A DNA stretch of 8,026 bases from Thermoleophilia bacterium (GTDB lineage: Bacteria > Actinomycetota > Thermoleophilia > Miltoncostaeales > Miltoncostaeaceae): contig JAOTZF010000077.1 of NCBI GenBank assembly GCA_029861485.1, positions 1 through 8,026 on the forward strand. The letters are read 5' to 3'. The notes beneath the pieces were generated by a model. The model ran no database searches. It saw only the letters and a program-made list of their open reading frames with translations, and had not been told where the DNA came from. This document shows positions 1-6,943 of this stretch, piece by piece (positions within the stretch are counted from its first letter, which is position 1; every line of letters begins with the position of its first letter). The position numbers and the translations under genes were made by a program.

Positions 1-347
1 GTCCCGGGCAGCGTCGGTCCGCCGCATTCCCGCTGGCGGCCCGGTGGGTGCGATCGGCCCACGTCGCCGTGGTAGCCGCCAAATCACGCCCTCACCATCC
101 GCGTGCGCTGGTGCTGTGGAGCGGTGCGGAGCGGCCCCTTCGAGTGCGGCAAGATGCCCGAGGAGGGTGAAAGGCGCGTTCACCTCGACTCCGACGCCTT
201 CGTTGGCGCCTCGGAGGTCGCGGAGCTCGGTGCGCTCCCACGACGGTCGCCCATGCTGGGGTCACCGACGTCGCCACCGACCGCACAGGGCGCCAAGCCT
301 CGCTGTCACTGCTGTCCTGTGATCGCACTGCCATCGACACCAAGAGG
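1..347. other. Left-edge stretch without a recognised gene
   Basis: I see no recognisable gene here. Several frames are open, but their translations are rich in Arg, Pro, Ser and Ala, as expected for chance frames in GC-rich DNA. One minus-strand frame is open from about 261 to the left edge. It has a possible GTG start at 181-183 with GGAG just upstream, and it contains the stretch NAPFTLLGHLAALEGAAPHR. It could be the beginning of a gene that runs off the window, but I cannot name it. No membrane segments occur in any minus frame, so this stretch does not hold the missing C-terminal half of the permease at 348-1193. Confidence 0.4.
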
Positions 348-1193
348 CTACGTCTCGCGTTCCGCACGGGGCCACGGTTTGTCCCGGGTAGCTACTGCGG
401 CGAATTCGCACGGCTCAGCGCCGTCGGAGATCCTCGATGCGGTTGCGATGAGTTGCGCTCGCCTCATCGACGTTATCGGGCGCTCGGCTGAGTAGCGGCT
501 GCCGAGATACCGCGAGGTCTCGAACCCCTGTACCACGAGAAGCATTCCCGCCAAGGTCCGAACGATGGTCCAGGGATCTTCAGGGGGCCGATTGCTCGCG
601 TAGCCGTCCGCGAGGGCTGAGGGGTGGACAAGCACGAACGCTCCGAACCCGGCGAGAAGCGCGGCAATAACGCCGAGCTTGATTGTGACGGCGACCACCT
701 CGACCATCTCCAATCCAGCAAGTCCGCGCAGCACCCCGACGAGCGCGATGCCGAACAGGAGAAGAGTCGTCAGGGCCTGCGGACCGAGATCGCCTTCGGC
801 TCCGAAGGGGCGCAGAACGAACGCTGCGAGCAGTCGAAGGTAAAACGCGACCGATACGACGTAGGCGAGACCGAGGGCGGCATCAGACAGTCGCTCGAGA
901 TTCACGAGCTGCCGGTGTGGGGGATCGCGCGCGAGGAGAGGCTCGGCATGGCGGATGTTGAGCCGCAACGCCCAGCCGACGGCATAGGCATATGCAACCA
1001 CCGCGGCCATGGCGAGCGGCGCCCACGCTCCCACCGTGGCCGCAAGCAGTGGAACGACGACGAGGAAGCCGCTGCCGATGATCGAGGCCAGCGGGGTGAT
1101 CGTCGCGCGCCAGTCCGGACTTCTGACGAGAGCCGGCCGGAAGAGGACGAACACGCCAACCGTAAAGGAGGCAAGTACGACGAGCGTCAGCAC
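348..1193 (-). CDS. APC-type amino-acid/polyamine permease-like membrane protein, C-terminally truncated
   Basis: This 281-residue product resembles the N-terminal half of an APC-superfamily amino-acid permease, an inner-membrane secondary transporter. Hydrophobic segments lie at about residues 2-22, 31-55, 57-79, 104-129, 139-157, 162-189 and 211-225. The Gly-rich helix TPLASIIGSGFLVVVPLL (33-50) matches the substrate-binding unwound helix of APC proteins, and WALRLNIRHAEP follows it. GFETSRYLGSRY (223-234) resembles the conserved loop after the central helices. From about residue 253 the sequence turns into polar, Arg- and Glu-rich residues and stops, so the last four or five helices expected of a roughly 400-450 residue permease are missing. 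The start is GTG at 1193, preceded by GAGAG; an in-frame TAG at 1224-1226 excludes a longer protein. It is probably a non-functional remnant. The exact substrate cannot be told. Confidence 0.6.
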   Translation of the reverse strand: MLTLVVLASFTVGVFVLFRPALVRSPDWRATITPLASIIGSGFLVVVPLLAATVGAWAPLAMAAVVAYAYAVGWALRLNIRHAEPLLARDPPHRQLVNLERLSDAALGLAYVVSVAFYLRLLAAFVLRPFGAEGDLGPQALTTLLLFGIALVGVLRGLAGLEMVEVVAVTIKLGVIAALLAGFGAFVLVHPSALADGYASNRPPEDPWTIVRTLAGMLLVVQGFETSRYLGSRYSAERPITSMRRAQLIATASRISDGAEPCEFAAVATRDKPWPRAERET

Positions 1194-1246
1194 GGTGCTC
1201 TCGATTTGCTCGCCTGCGTGGCTCTATGCGGTGCGTCCGCGACCGG

Positions 1247-1372
1247 TCAGGGCGGCGAGCCCCACGGCCAGCGGCACTTAGCACGAGGCTGACGGCACAG
1301 CGAGAGGTCCCGCGAGGCCGAGCGCGTGCCTCTCGCGACGCAAAGATTGCGCACCTCGATCGCCTCAGCCAT
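1247..1372 (-). pseudogene. Probable remnant of an ABC-transporter ATPase N-terminus
   Basis: A 41-codon minus-strand frame starts at ATG 1372. Its first residues, MAEAIEVRNLCVARGTRSAS, followed by RDLSL, match the usual first beta strands of ABC ATPases (I-E-V-R-N-L ... G ... A-L-x-D-L-S-L). The frame then changes to CRQPRAKCRWPWGSPP and stops, before any Walker A motif. No Walker A, Walker B or signature motif appears downstream in another frame. The start has only a weak GCGAG-like sequence upstream. I read it as the stump of an ABC export gene deleted or overwritten from about 1298 onward. The resemblance rests on about 25 residues, so chance is possible. Confidence 0.3.
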
Positions 1373-1796
1373 GTCGCGAGTCTCGCAGGACGTCAGGCGG
1401 CGCGTTCTCGGGCTGCATCGGTCGCCGCTCGGCGCCGGCGTTCGGACGAGAAAGACGGCGCGCGTCCAGTGGTCTGCACTGGTTGCGAGACTGTCAGTGG
1501 GCGGATTGAGGCGCCGGCACGTCGATCTGGCTGCGCGAGCGCTCCGGACCCAACCGGCGGCGATCGGCGACCACGCAATCGGGAGGCTCGCGCGCTGCCT
1601 CCTTGGCGACCAGGACGCCGGCAGAATGGACGTGAAGGTCGCTGTGCCTCATCCGTTGCCTACGGGATGAGCACGATCGACCTTGCGGCTTTGCCGCCGT
1701 TGCATGCCGGTGTTCTGTGTCATGCGCGGCGATCCGTCTCCGGCGACTGTGATGGTTGCAGGTGACGCCTGAGGAGTTCGGAAGGCAGCAGGGCGA
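1373..1796. other. Intergenic stretch upstream of the BON gene, no recognised gene
   Basis: No recognisable gene lies here. Open frames exist on both strands, but they are Arg/Ala/Ser-rich and lack conserved motifs. A perfect small inverted repeat, GCGGC-TTT-GCCGC, occurs at 1685-1697. The promoter of the BON-ATPase operon should lie in the right part of this stretch, but I cannot point to a convincing -35/-10 pair. A GGAAGG (1780-1785) sits 11 bases before the BON start codon and probably serves as its ribosome-binding site, although the spacing is slightly long. Confidence 0.4.
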
Positions 1797-2453
1797 ATGT
1801 CGGATGAGGTCATACGGGGATTCGTTGAGCGGGAGCTGGAATGGGATCCGCGTCTCGAGCACGGCGAGATCGATGTCGCGGCCAGGGACGGCATCGTGAC
1901 GCTCACAGGCCGCGTGCCGACGCTTGTCGACCGGCTGGCCGCCGAGGAGGCGGCCGGACGGATCGCGGGTGTCCGGGCGATCGCGAACGAGATCGTCGTT
2001 GTGCGATCAGATGACACCCCGACTGATAGCGCGATCGCCAGAGCGGCGATTTGGGCACTCGAGCAAAACGAAGCCGTGGCCCACGAGAACATTCGCCTCG
2101 CGGTGGATCGCGGCCTGGTCCGACTCACGGGCAGTGTTCCCCTCAGCCACAACCGAGACGAAGCCGAGCGGCTGATCAGCCATCTGCGCGGGGTCACTGA
2201 GGTGGTCAACGAGATCAGCGTCGTTCCGAAAGCGACCCGGAGGGAGATCACGACGGAGATCGTCGATGCTTTCGTGCGCAACGCGATCATCGACGCGGCG
2301 GCGATCGACGTAGAGGTGAAGGCAGACACCGTCCTGCTGCGAGGTTCGGTGTCGTCGTGGGCCGAGCGCGAGCAGGCCGAGCGGGCTGCCGCGTCGGCGC
2401 CGGGAGTCGCGAAGGTCAAGAATCATTTGGCGATCACAACGAGCATGGCCTGA
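1797..2453 (+). CDS. Triple BON-domain protein (cytoplasmic, OsmY-like repeats)
   Basis: The 218-residue product is almost wholly made of three BON domains, at about residues 2-70, 76-144 and 150-215. Each shows the family pattern of a helix, a beta strand ending in a Gly motif (VTLTGRV near 34-40, VRLTGSV near 108-114, VLLRGSV near 179-185), a helix rich in Arg/Glu/Ala, then a Gly-Val turn and a closing strand (AGVRAIANEIVVV, RGVTEVVNEISVV, PGVAKVKNHLAIT). BON domains are known from OsmY, secretins and mechanosensitive-channel proteins, and are thought to bind phospholipids or other ligands. Unlike OsmY there is no signal peptide, so the protein should stay in the cytoplasm, perhaps at the inner face of the membrane. 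The stop is 42 bases before the ATPase start on the same strand, so co-transcription is likely and a link to membrane or ion stress is inferred. The family assignment is firm; the role is not. Confidence 0.9.
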   Translation: MSDEVIRGFVERELEWDPRLEHGEIDVAARDGIVTLTGRVPTLVDRLAAEEAAGRIAGVRAIANEIVVVRSDDTPTDSAIARAAIWALEQNEAVAHENIRLAVDRGLVRLTGSVPLSHNRDEAERLISHLRGVTEVVNEISVVPKATRREITTEIVDAFVRNAIIDAAAIDVEVKADTVLLRGSVSSWAEREQAERAAASAPGVAKVKNHLAITTSMA

Positions 2454-2463
2454 CCACGGGATG

Positions 2464-2478
2464 GGCCTGACCCAGGCC
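2464..2478 (+). promoter_or_regulatory. Small hairpin in the BON-ATPase spacer
   Basis: GGCCTG (2464-2469), loop ACC, CAGGCC (2473-2478) forms a perfect 6-bp stem. It ends six bases before the GAGGGA ribosome-binding site of the ATPase (2485-2490). The left arm is part of a 9-base direct repeat, GGCCTGACC, also present at 2447-2455 across the BON stop codon, so the right arm could pair with either copy. There is no T run, so it is not a classical terminator. An effect on ATPase translation or mRNA processing is possible but unproven. Confidence 0.3.
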
Positions 2479-2495
2479 GTGCGTGAGGGATTGCC

Positions 2496-5078
2496 GTGCC
2501 GTCCTCAGTAACGCCGCCCGAACAGGCAGGGCTGACCTCCCTCGAGGCCCAAGCTCGACTTCGCCGAGAGGGACCCAACCTTCTGCCGACGGAGGCGCCG
2601 ACCCCGGGCTGGCGACAGTTTGCCGGTCAGATGGTCCACTTCTTCGCCCTGCTTCTCTGGGCCGCCGGCGTGCTGGCCTTGATCGCCGGACTGGTGCCAC
2701 TGGGTCTGGCGATCTTCCTCGTGATCCTCGCGAACGGCGCGTTCGCCTTCTTTCAGGAGCACCGAGCCGAGCGGGCCGCAGCCCGCCTGCGCGAGCTGAT
2801 CCCGCAGAGGGTGACGGTAGTGCGCGATGGACAGCACGTGGACGTGCAGGCACGCCATCTGGTGGTGGGTGACGTCGTTGTTCTGGCCGCGGGCGACCGT
2901 GTGCCGGCCGATCTTTCGGCCATCGCCGCGCATCAGCTCTCGATTGACACCTCAACCCTCACCGGCGAGAGCGTCCCGACGGCGGTTGACGCCGGAACGA
3001 CGTGTTTTGCGGGCACCTTCGTCGTTGAGGGAGAGGGCGCGGCTGTCGTCACCGCCACCGGCGCGAATACCCGCCTCGCGGGAATCGCCCACCTGACGCG
3101 GGCCGGCCAGCGACCGAAGAGCCCCCTTACGATTGAGCTCCATCGGCTGGTGCGCACGATCGCGATCATCGCGGTTGGGGCCGGCACCCTCCTCTTTGCC
3201 GTCACGGTCCTGCTCGGTCGACCGCTCGTCGACGGTCTCGTCTTGGCCATCGGCATTACCGTTGCGCTCGTGCCGGAGGGGCTCCTGCCGACGCTGACTC
3301 TCTCGCTTGCACTCGGCGCTCAGCGGATGGCGAAGAGTAATGCCTTGGTACGACGATTGGAGTCGGTCGAAACACTCGGCTCGACGACGTTCATCTGCAC
3401 CGACAAGACGGGCACGATCACCAAGAACGAGATGGCGGTCGTCGAGGTGTGGACGCCATCGGGCGTAGCCCGCATCACTGGCAACGGCTATGAGCCGACG
3501 GGTCGCGTCGAGCCAGATTCGCACGAGGTGCTGGGGGAGCTCAAGACGCTCGCTGTGGCCGCCCGTCGGACCTCGACCGGCCATGCCGTCTACCGAGACG
3601 ATGCCTGGCAGGCGCAAGGCGATCCAATGGAGGCGGCGATCGACGTATTGGCTCGCCGAGTCGGTGCTCCGGTTGCGCAGTCGGACGAGGCGGAACCGGA
3701 TGCCATCCGCTTCGCCTTCGATACGCACCGTCGCCGCCAATCGGTGGCTACCGTCTCGTCGGTGTTCGTCAAGGGGGCCCCTGACTCGGTTCTGGCGCTC
3801 TGCGTGCACACCAGTGGAGCCAATGAGGCGCTGAGTGGGATGGCCCGCCGCGGGCTTCGCGTACTGGCGGTGGCCGGGCGAGCGTCCGATGCGCTCCCCT
3901 CGAGTGCGGAGGACGCTGAGCGAGACCTCGGTTTGTACGGCTTGATCGGCTTGCTCGACCCACCGCGTCCCGAGGCCGCCGGCGCCATCGCGGCCTGCCG
4001 TCGCGCCGGCGTGGCGGTTGCCATGGTCACCGGCGATCATCCCGAGACGGCGCGTGCCATTGCCGATCAAGTCGGACTGCTGAGCTCCGAGGAGAGGGTG
4101 ATCATCGGGGCCGATCTGCCGGAGGATGACCGATCCCTTCGCGCGCTTGTCGACCACGACGGCATCGTCGTGGCCCGCGTCGCCCCGGAACAGAAGCTCC
4201 GCATCGCTCAGGCGCTCCAACACAACGGCCACGTCGTGGCGATGACCGGAGACGGCGTGAACGACGGTCCTGCGCTTCAGGTCGCGGACGTCGGAGTGGC
4301 GATGGGCAAGACCGGAAGCGATGTGGCGCGGGACGCTGCAGATCTCGTGCTGCTCGATGATCAGTTCGCCACCATCGTGGTCGCGATTGGGCATGGGCGC
4401 GCCACCTTCGCGAATATCCGTCGCTTCCTGACCTACCATCTGAGCGACAACGTCGCCGAGGTGACGCCCTTCGTCGTTTGGGGACTCTCCGGCGGCAAGT
4501 TCCCGCTGGCGCTCGGAGTCGTCCAGGTCCTCGCGCTCGATCTTGTCACCGACACCTTTTCCGCTGTCGCCCTCGGCGCGGAGCGCCCGTCTGACCGGGT
4601 GCTCGATCAAGACCCGGCCAGTGGGCGGCTGCTTGATCGAACTGTGGCCGTGCGGGCTTTCGGCGTCCTCGGCCCCGTCGAGGCAATCTTGCTGCTAGCG
4701 GCGTTTGTCGCCTCGATGCTTGCCTTTGGCTGGCAGCCCGGCGAGGCCTTCTTGACCGACGGTGCTCTTCTCGCCGCATCCGGAGCCGCCTTCGCCGCCG
4801 TTGTCTTCGGTCAGAGTGCCAACGCCTTCGCTTGTCGGAGTACTCGTCTATGGCCGGGTGCACTTGGTTGGATGAGCAACCGCCTCCTCGGGATCGCGGT
4901 CACTGTCGGGCTGCTACTCGGGGGTGCGCTCGTCTTTGTCGGGCCGCTTGCAGCTCTGCTCGACCAAGCGGTGCCTCCGCTTGAGGGCTGGCTCTTCGCG
5001 CTGCTGGCAGCGCCCACGGTCCTTGCCGCTGACGCGCTGTACAAGTGGCTGAAGCGCGCGTCCGTCTCCCGCCAGTGA
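2496..5078 (+). CDS. P2-type cation-transporting ATPase (Ca2+/Na+-pump-like, CtpF-like)
   Basis: This 860-residue inner-membrane pump couples ATP hydrolysis to cation transport. In order it has an N-terminal cation-ATPase domain (about 10-60), helices M1-M2 (49-87), the actuator domain with TGES at 156-159, M3-M4 (222-275) with PEGLL at 260-264, the phosphorylated Asp in DKTGT (D303), the nucleotide-domain motif KGAP (426-429), TGDHP (512-516), the hinge TGDGVND (584-590), and M5-M10 (about 645-852). Residues matching P2-pump cation ligands are present: E261 in M4, N652 and E655 in M5, D682 and D686 in M6. No heavy-metal CPC motif or N-terminal metal domain is seen, which argues against a P1B pump. 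M5 (SDNVAEVTPF) resembles Na,K-ATPase (SNIPEITPF). The GTG start has GAGGGA five bases upstream. The nucleotide domain is short (123 residues between D303 and K426). The ion could be Ca2+, Na+ or Mg2+; sequence alone does not decide. Confidence 0.93.
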   Translation: MPSSVTPPEQAGLTSLEAQARLRREGPNLLPTEAPTPGWRQFAGQMVHFFALLLWAAGVLALIAGLVPLGLAIFLVILANGAFAFFQEHRAERAAARLRELIPQRVTVVRDGQHVDVQARHLVVGDVVVLAAGDRVPADLSAIAAHQLSIDTSTLTGESVPTAVDAGTTCFAGTFVVEGEGAAVVTATGANTRLAGIAHLTRAGQRPKSPLTIELHRLVRTIAIIAVGAGTLLFAVTVLLGRPLVDGLVLAIGITVALVPEGLLPTLTLSLALGAQRMAKSNALVRRLESVETLGSTTFICTDKTGTITKNEMAVVEVWTPSGVARITGNGYEPTGRVEPDSHEVLGELKTLAVAARRTSTGHAVYRDDAWQAQGDPMEAAIDVLARRVGAPVAQSDEAEPDAIRFAFDTHRRRQSVATVSSVFVKGAPDSVLALCVHTSGANEALSGMARRGLRVLAVAGRASDALPSSAEDAERDLGLYGLIGLLDPPRPEAAGAIAACRRAGVAVAMVTGDHPETARAIADQVGLLSSEERVIIGADLPEDDRSLRALVDHDGIVVARVAPEQKLRIAQALQHNGHVVAMTGDGVNDGPALQVADVGVAMGKTGSDVARDAADLVLLDDQFATIVVAIGHGRATFANIRRFLTYHLSDNVAEVTPFVVWGLSGGKFPLALGVVQVLALDLVTDTFSAVALGAERPSDRVLDQDPASGRLLDRTVAVRAFGVLGPVEAILLLAAFVASMLAFGWQPGEAFLTDGALLAASGAAFAAVVFGQSANAFACRSTRLWPGALGWMSNRLLGIAVTVGLLLGGALVFVGPLAALLDQAVPPLEGWLFALLAAPTVLAADALYKWLKRASVSRQ

Positions 5079-5704
5079 GGATCGTCAGATCGACCGAGAA
5101 GAGGATCGGGGGGGCGGTCTCCTTACGCGCAGCGCGCGGTCGCCAGGCGCTCAAGGTGGGTCGTGCTCGACAGCAGCCCCGTGCTCGGCGCGTGGCGACA
5201 TTGCGGCCCCGCGTCGTCTCACCGCGCAAGAGACTCTCCAGATGATGTTGCGTTGATGGTCTGCGTAGCGCTCACCTGGAGTCAGCTCGTCTCCAAACTT
5301 CATCGCTGCATGCTTCCGCCAGACTCACCCGGTCAACGGGACCTCCCAACGTGCCTGCATCAGACGCGGCGGCGGTGCGGTCGTTGACCGGGTTGCCTGC
5401 CTTGGCCTCAATCGAGACCTTGGGCTGCCCGAGGGGCTCGGGAACCTGAGATCGGAGATATGCCTCGGGCGTTCTGCGGAGAAACCGAGGCCCAGTTCGG
5501 TTCTCATCGGGTTGGCGCTGGCGCTGCCGTACCGAAGAGTTGGGCACGAGTGCATGTTCATCCGGCGGCGATCGGAACGTGCGATCACGATCCGCAGCGA
5601 AGTGAATTCGGAGTGAGCTCCGTCGGGGCGAGCAGGGTCTCGAGACAGCAGTAGCCGCTGGGAAGAGCCTCGAACAGATCCCCACGAACCTAGGAGAGCG
5701 CGCT
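5079..5704. other. 626-base stretch between ATPase and universal stress gene, no recognised gene
   Basis: I recognise no gene here. Frames are open on both strands, but their translations are irregular and lack known motifs. One plus-strand frame runs open from about 5284 to a stop near 5614 without a good start codon; it includes VLIGLALALPYRR and could be a decayed gene. A minus-strand frame (5272-5685) is Arg/Pro/Ser-rich and unconvincing. There is no clear terminator after the ATPase: short GATC repeats follow its stop, without a strong stem or T run. The right end carries the ribosome-binding site of the next gene, and its promoter should lie here, although none stands out. A small inverted repeat, CGGAG-TGAG-CTCCG, lies near 5609-5622. 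Confidence 0.4.
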
Positions 5705-6577
5705 GTGAACCAGACCGACGAGGGAAAGCAGGACGATGAGGCTCGGGCGCCAGCCTTCGGTTCGGTCGCGGTGTGCGTCGACTACTCGGATGCGGCGAAG
5801 AGCACGATAGAGCTTGGGCGGACGCTCGCCGGCAGCGAGGGGAAGCTGTTCCTGGTCCACGCCACCGAGACTTTCGCGAGGTATGGCTGGCTCACCATGC
5901 TCCAGGAGCCTGGCCTCGAGTGGAAGTCGATTGGCAAGGAGCTCTTGGAGCGCCTGTCAAGGGAGGTGCCCCAGGCCGAGCTCGTCTTACTCCAAGGCCA
6001 CCCAGGGGCCTCAATCGTCGACTGGGCGAAGGAGGAGAAACCCGACGTAGTGGTCTGCGCAGCCCACCGGGGAACGGCGGCGCGCGTCGCACTCGGCAGC
6101 GTGTCCTCGTACCTCTCCCATCACTTGCCGTGCCCGGTGGCGATCGCGCGTCCGGGGGCAGACATGCCGCAGCGCTTGACCCACGTCGCAGCGTGCGTAG
6201 ATACGGACGCTCGCGCGGCGGACGTCTTGACGCTCTCCCGCCGGATTGCCGACACTCACCGTGCAACGATGAGCGCCGTCCACGTGATGGTTGACAGATT
6301 GTTTGGCTTCAGGGCCCAAGACTGGGCGCCTGATCCAGGCGATTGGAGCAGCGAGTGGGAGCGCAAGTTCGCCGACCTCATCGGTGAGACTCGCTGCGAC
6401 GCCGTTCTTCTCGAGGGCGACTCCGCCGGACGCATCGTCTGCTACTGGGCAGAGCAGGAGAGTGTCGACCTCCTCGTCGCCGCAACCCATCACGGAGCAG
6501 TCAAACGGTTTTCCCCCGGTGGTTTCGCCACCTACGTCGCTCACCACGCGCCCTGCAGCGTTCTCATCACGCGTTGA
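5705..6577 (+). CDS. Tandem universal stress protein (two UspA domains)
   Basis: The 290-residue cytoplasmic protein consists of two UspA folds, at about residues 19-149 and 157-290, the usual layout of actinobacterial tandem stress proteins such as Rv2623 of M. tuberculosis. Each half begins with a beta strand ending in the adenine-contact Asp (VAVCVDYSD with D26; VAACVDTDA with D166) and ends with the CPV/CSV strand (CPVAIAR, CSVLITR). The ATP-binding loop departs from the usual G-x2-G-x9-G-S/T: domain 1 has A120-H-R-G123, seven residues, then G131-S132; domain 2 has T261-H-H-G264, seven residues, then G272-G273. ATP binding may therefore be weaker or altered. The GTG start at 5705 has AGGAGAG (5692-5698) six bases upstream, a near-ideal ribosome-binding site. 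It probably helps survival under stress or growth arrest, judging by family and neighbours. The N-terminal 15 residues are acidic and probably disordered. Confidence 0.9.
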   Translation: MNQTDEGKQDDEARAPAFGSVAVCVDYSDAAKSTIELGRTLAGSEGKLFLVHATETFARYGWLTMLQEPGLEWKSIGKELLERLSREVPQAELVLLQGHPGASIVDWAKEEKPDVVVCAAHRGTAARVALGSVSSYLSHHLPCPVAIARPGADMPQRLTHVAACVDTDARAADVLTLSRRIADTHRATMSAVHVMVDRLFGFRAQDWAPDPGDWSSEWERKFADLIGETRCDAVLLEGDSAGRIVCYWAEQESVDLLVAATHHGAVKRFSPGGFATYVAHHAPCSVLITR

Positions 6578-6937
6578 GCGACGGTGCTCCCCAGGGACCA
6601 CTGCGCTGAGGCGCCGCACGGCGGCAAATGCGCAGGAGTGGTGAGCTTCCTCCCCACGTCACCGCAGCGCTCGGTCATTCGTCAGCCCGGTTAGGACCCA
6701 CTGATATCCACCTGGTTCGGTCCAGAACGCGCGGGCAAGGCCGAACCGTCCAGCGCACTCTTTCCGCATCGCGCGGTCGTCAGCGTCTCGTTAGATCTGC
6801 TCTTTTCCATCTCCGGCACAGAGTCGCGCGACCTGCCGCGGGCGGTAGCGGCACCTAGCCCAGGCGCGGCAAGCGGAGAGGTTCAGCCACCCAGCCCCTC
6901 CGCTCCGTTTCTCATCCAGGCCAGACTCGAAAGAGAG
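6578..6937. other. 360-base region between convergent genes
   Basis: No gene is recognisable between the stops of the universal stress gene (plus) and the OsmC gene (minus). The region is relatively rich in inverted repeats: GCCGC-ACG-GCGGC at 6613-6625, GGTTCGG paired with CCGAACC at 6714-6720 and 6741-6747, and AGCGGAG paired with CTCCGCT at 6872-6878 and 6898-6904. Such elements are expected where two transcripts meet and need termination. No typical long T run follows any of them. Confidence 0.45.
6872..6910 (+). terminator. Possible terminator hairpin for the universal stress gene
   Basis: AGCGGAG (6872-6878) pairs perfectly with CTCCGCT (6898-6904), and two more pairs can form after one mismatch. 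The stem is followed by CCGTTT, a short T run on the plus strand. It lies about 300 bases past the universal stress stop and just before the end of the convergent OsmC gene. Weak T run, so this is tentative. Confidence 0.28.
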
Positions 6938-6943
6938 TCAGGC
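6920..6943 (-). terminator. Inverted repeat overlapping the OsmC stop codon
   Basis: GCCAGACTC (6920-6928) and GAGTCAGGC (6935-6943) form a nine-position stem with one A-A mismatch and a six-base loop, GAAAGA. The repeat spans the TGA of the OsmC gene (6938-6940). It could end transcription from either side or stabilise the mRNA 3' end; there is no T run on the minus strand. Confidence 0.25.

Noticed and set aside
1..391. Near-repeat GTCCCGGGCAGC (1-12) and GTCCCGGGTAGC (380-391) as possible element ends
   Set aside because: Only 12 bases with a mismatch, in direct orientation, with no transposase gene between them. Chance is likely in GC-rich DNA.
624..1292. Plus-strand open frame of 222 codons opposite the permease
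   Set aside because: Its translation is rich in Glu, Arg, Gly and Asp with no motifs, while the opposite strand encodes clear membrane helices. It is an antisense shadow.
1226..1765. Plus-strand open frame of 179 codons in the gap before the BON gene
   Set aside because: Arg/Ala-rich with no motif, no good ribosome-binding site, and overlap with the ABC-like minus-strand remnant. No support for a real gene.
1649..2419. Minus-strand open frame of 256 codons opposite the BON gene
   Set aside because: Ser/Thr/Arg-rich antisense translation without domains; the plus strand encodes three clear BON repeats.
2952..4610. Minus-strand open frame of 552 codons inside the ATPase gene
   Set aside because: It is antisense to a gene with every P-type ATPase motif. 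The His/Arg/Asp-rich translation matches no family and follows from GC-rich codon use.
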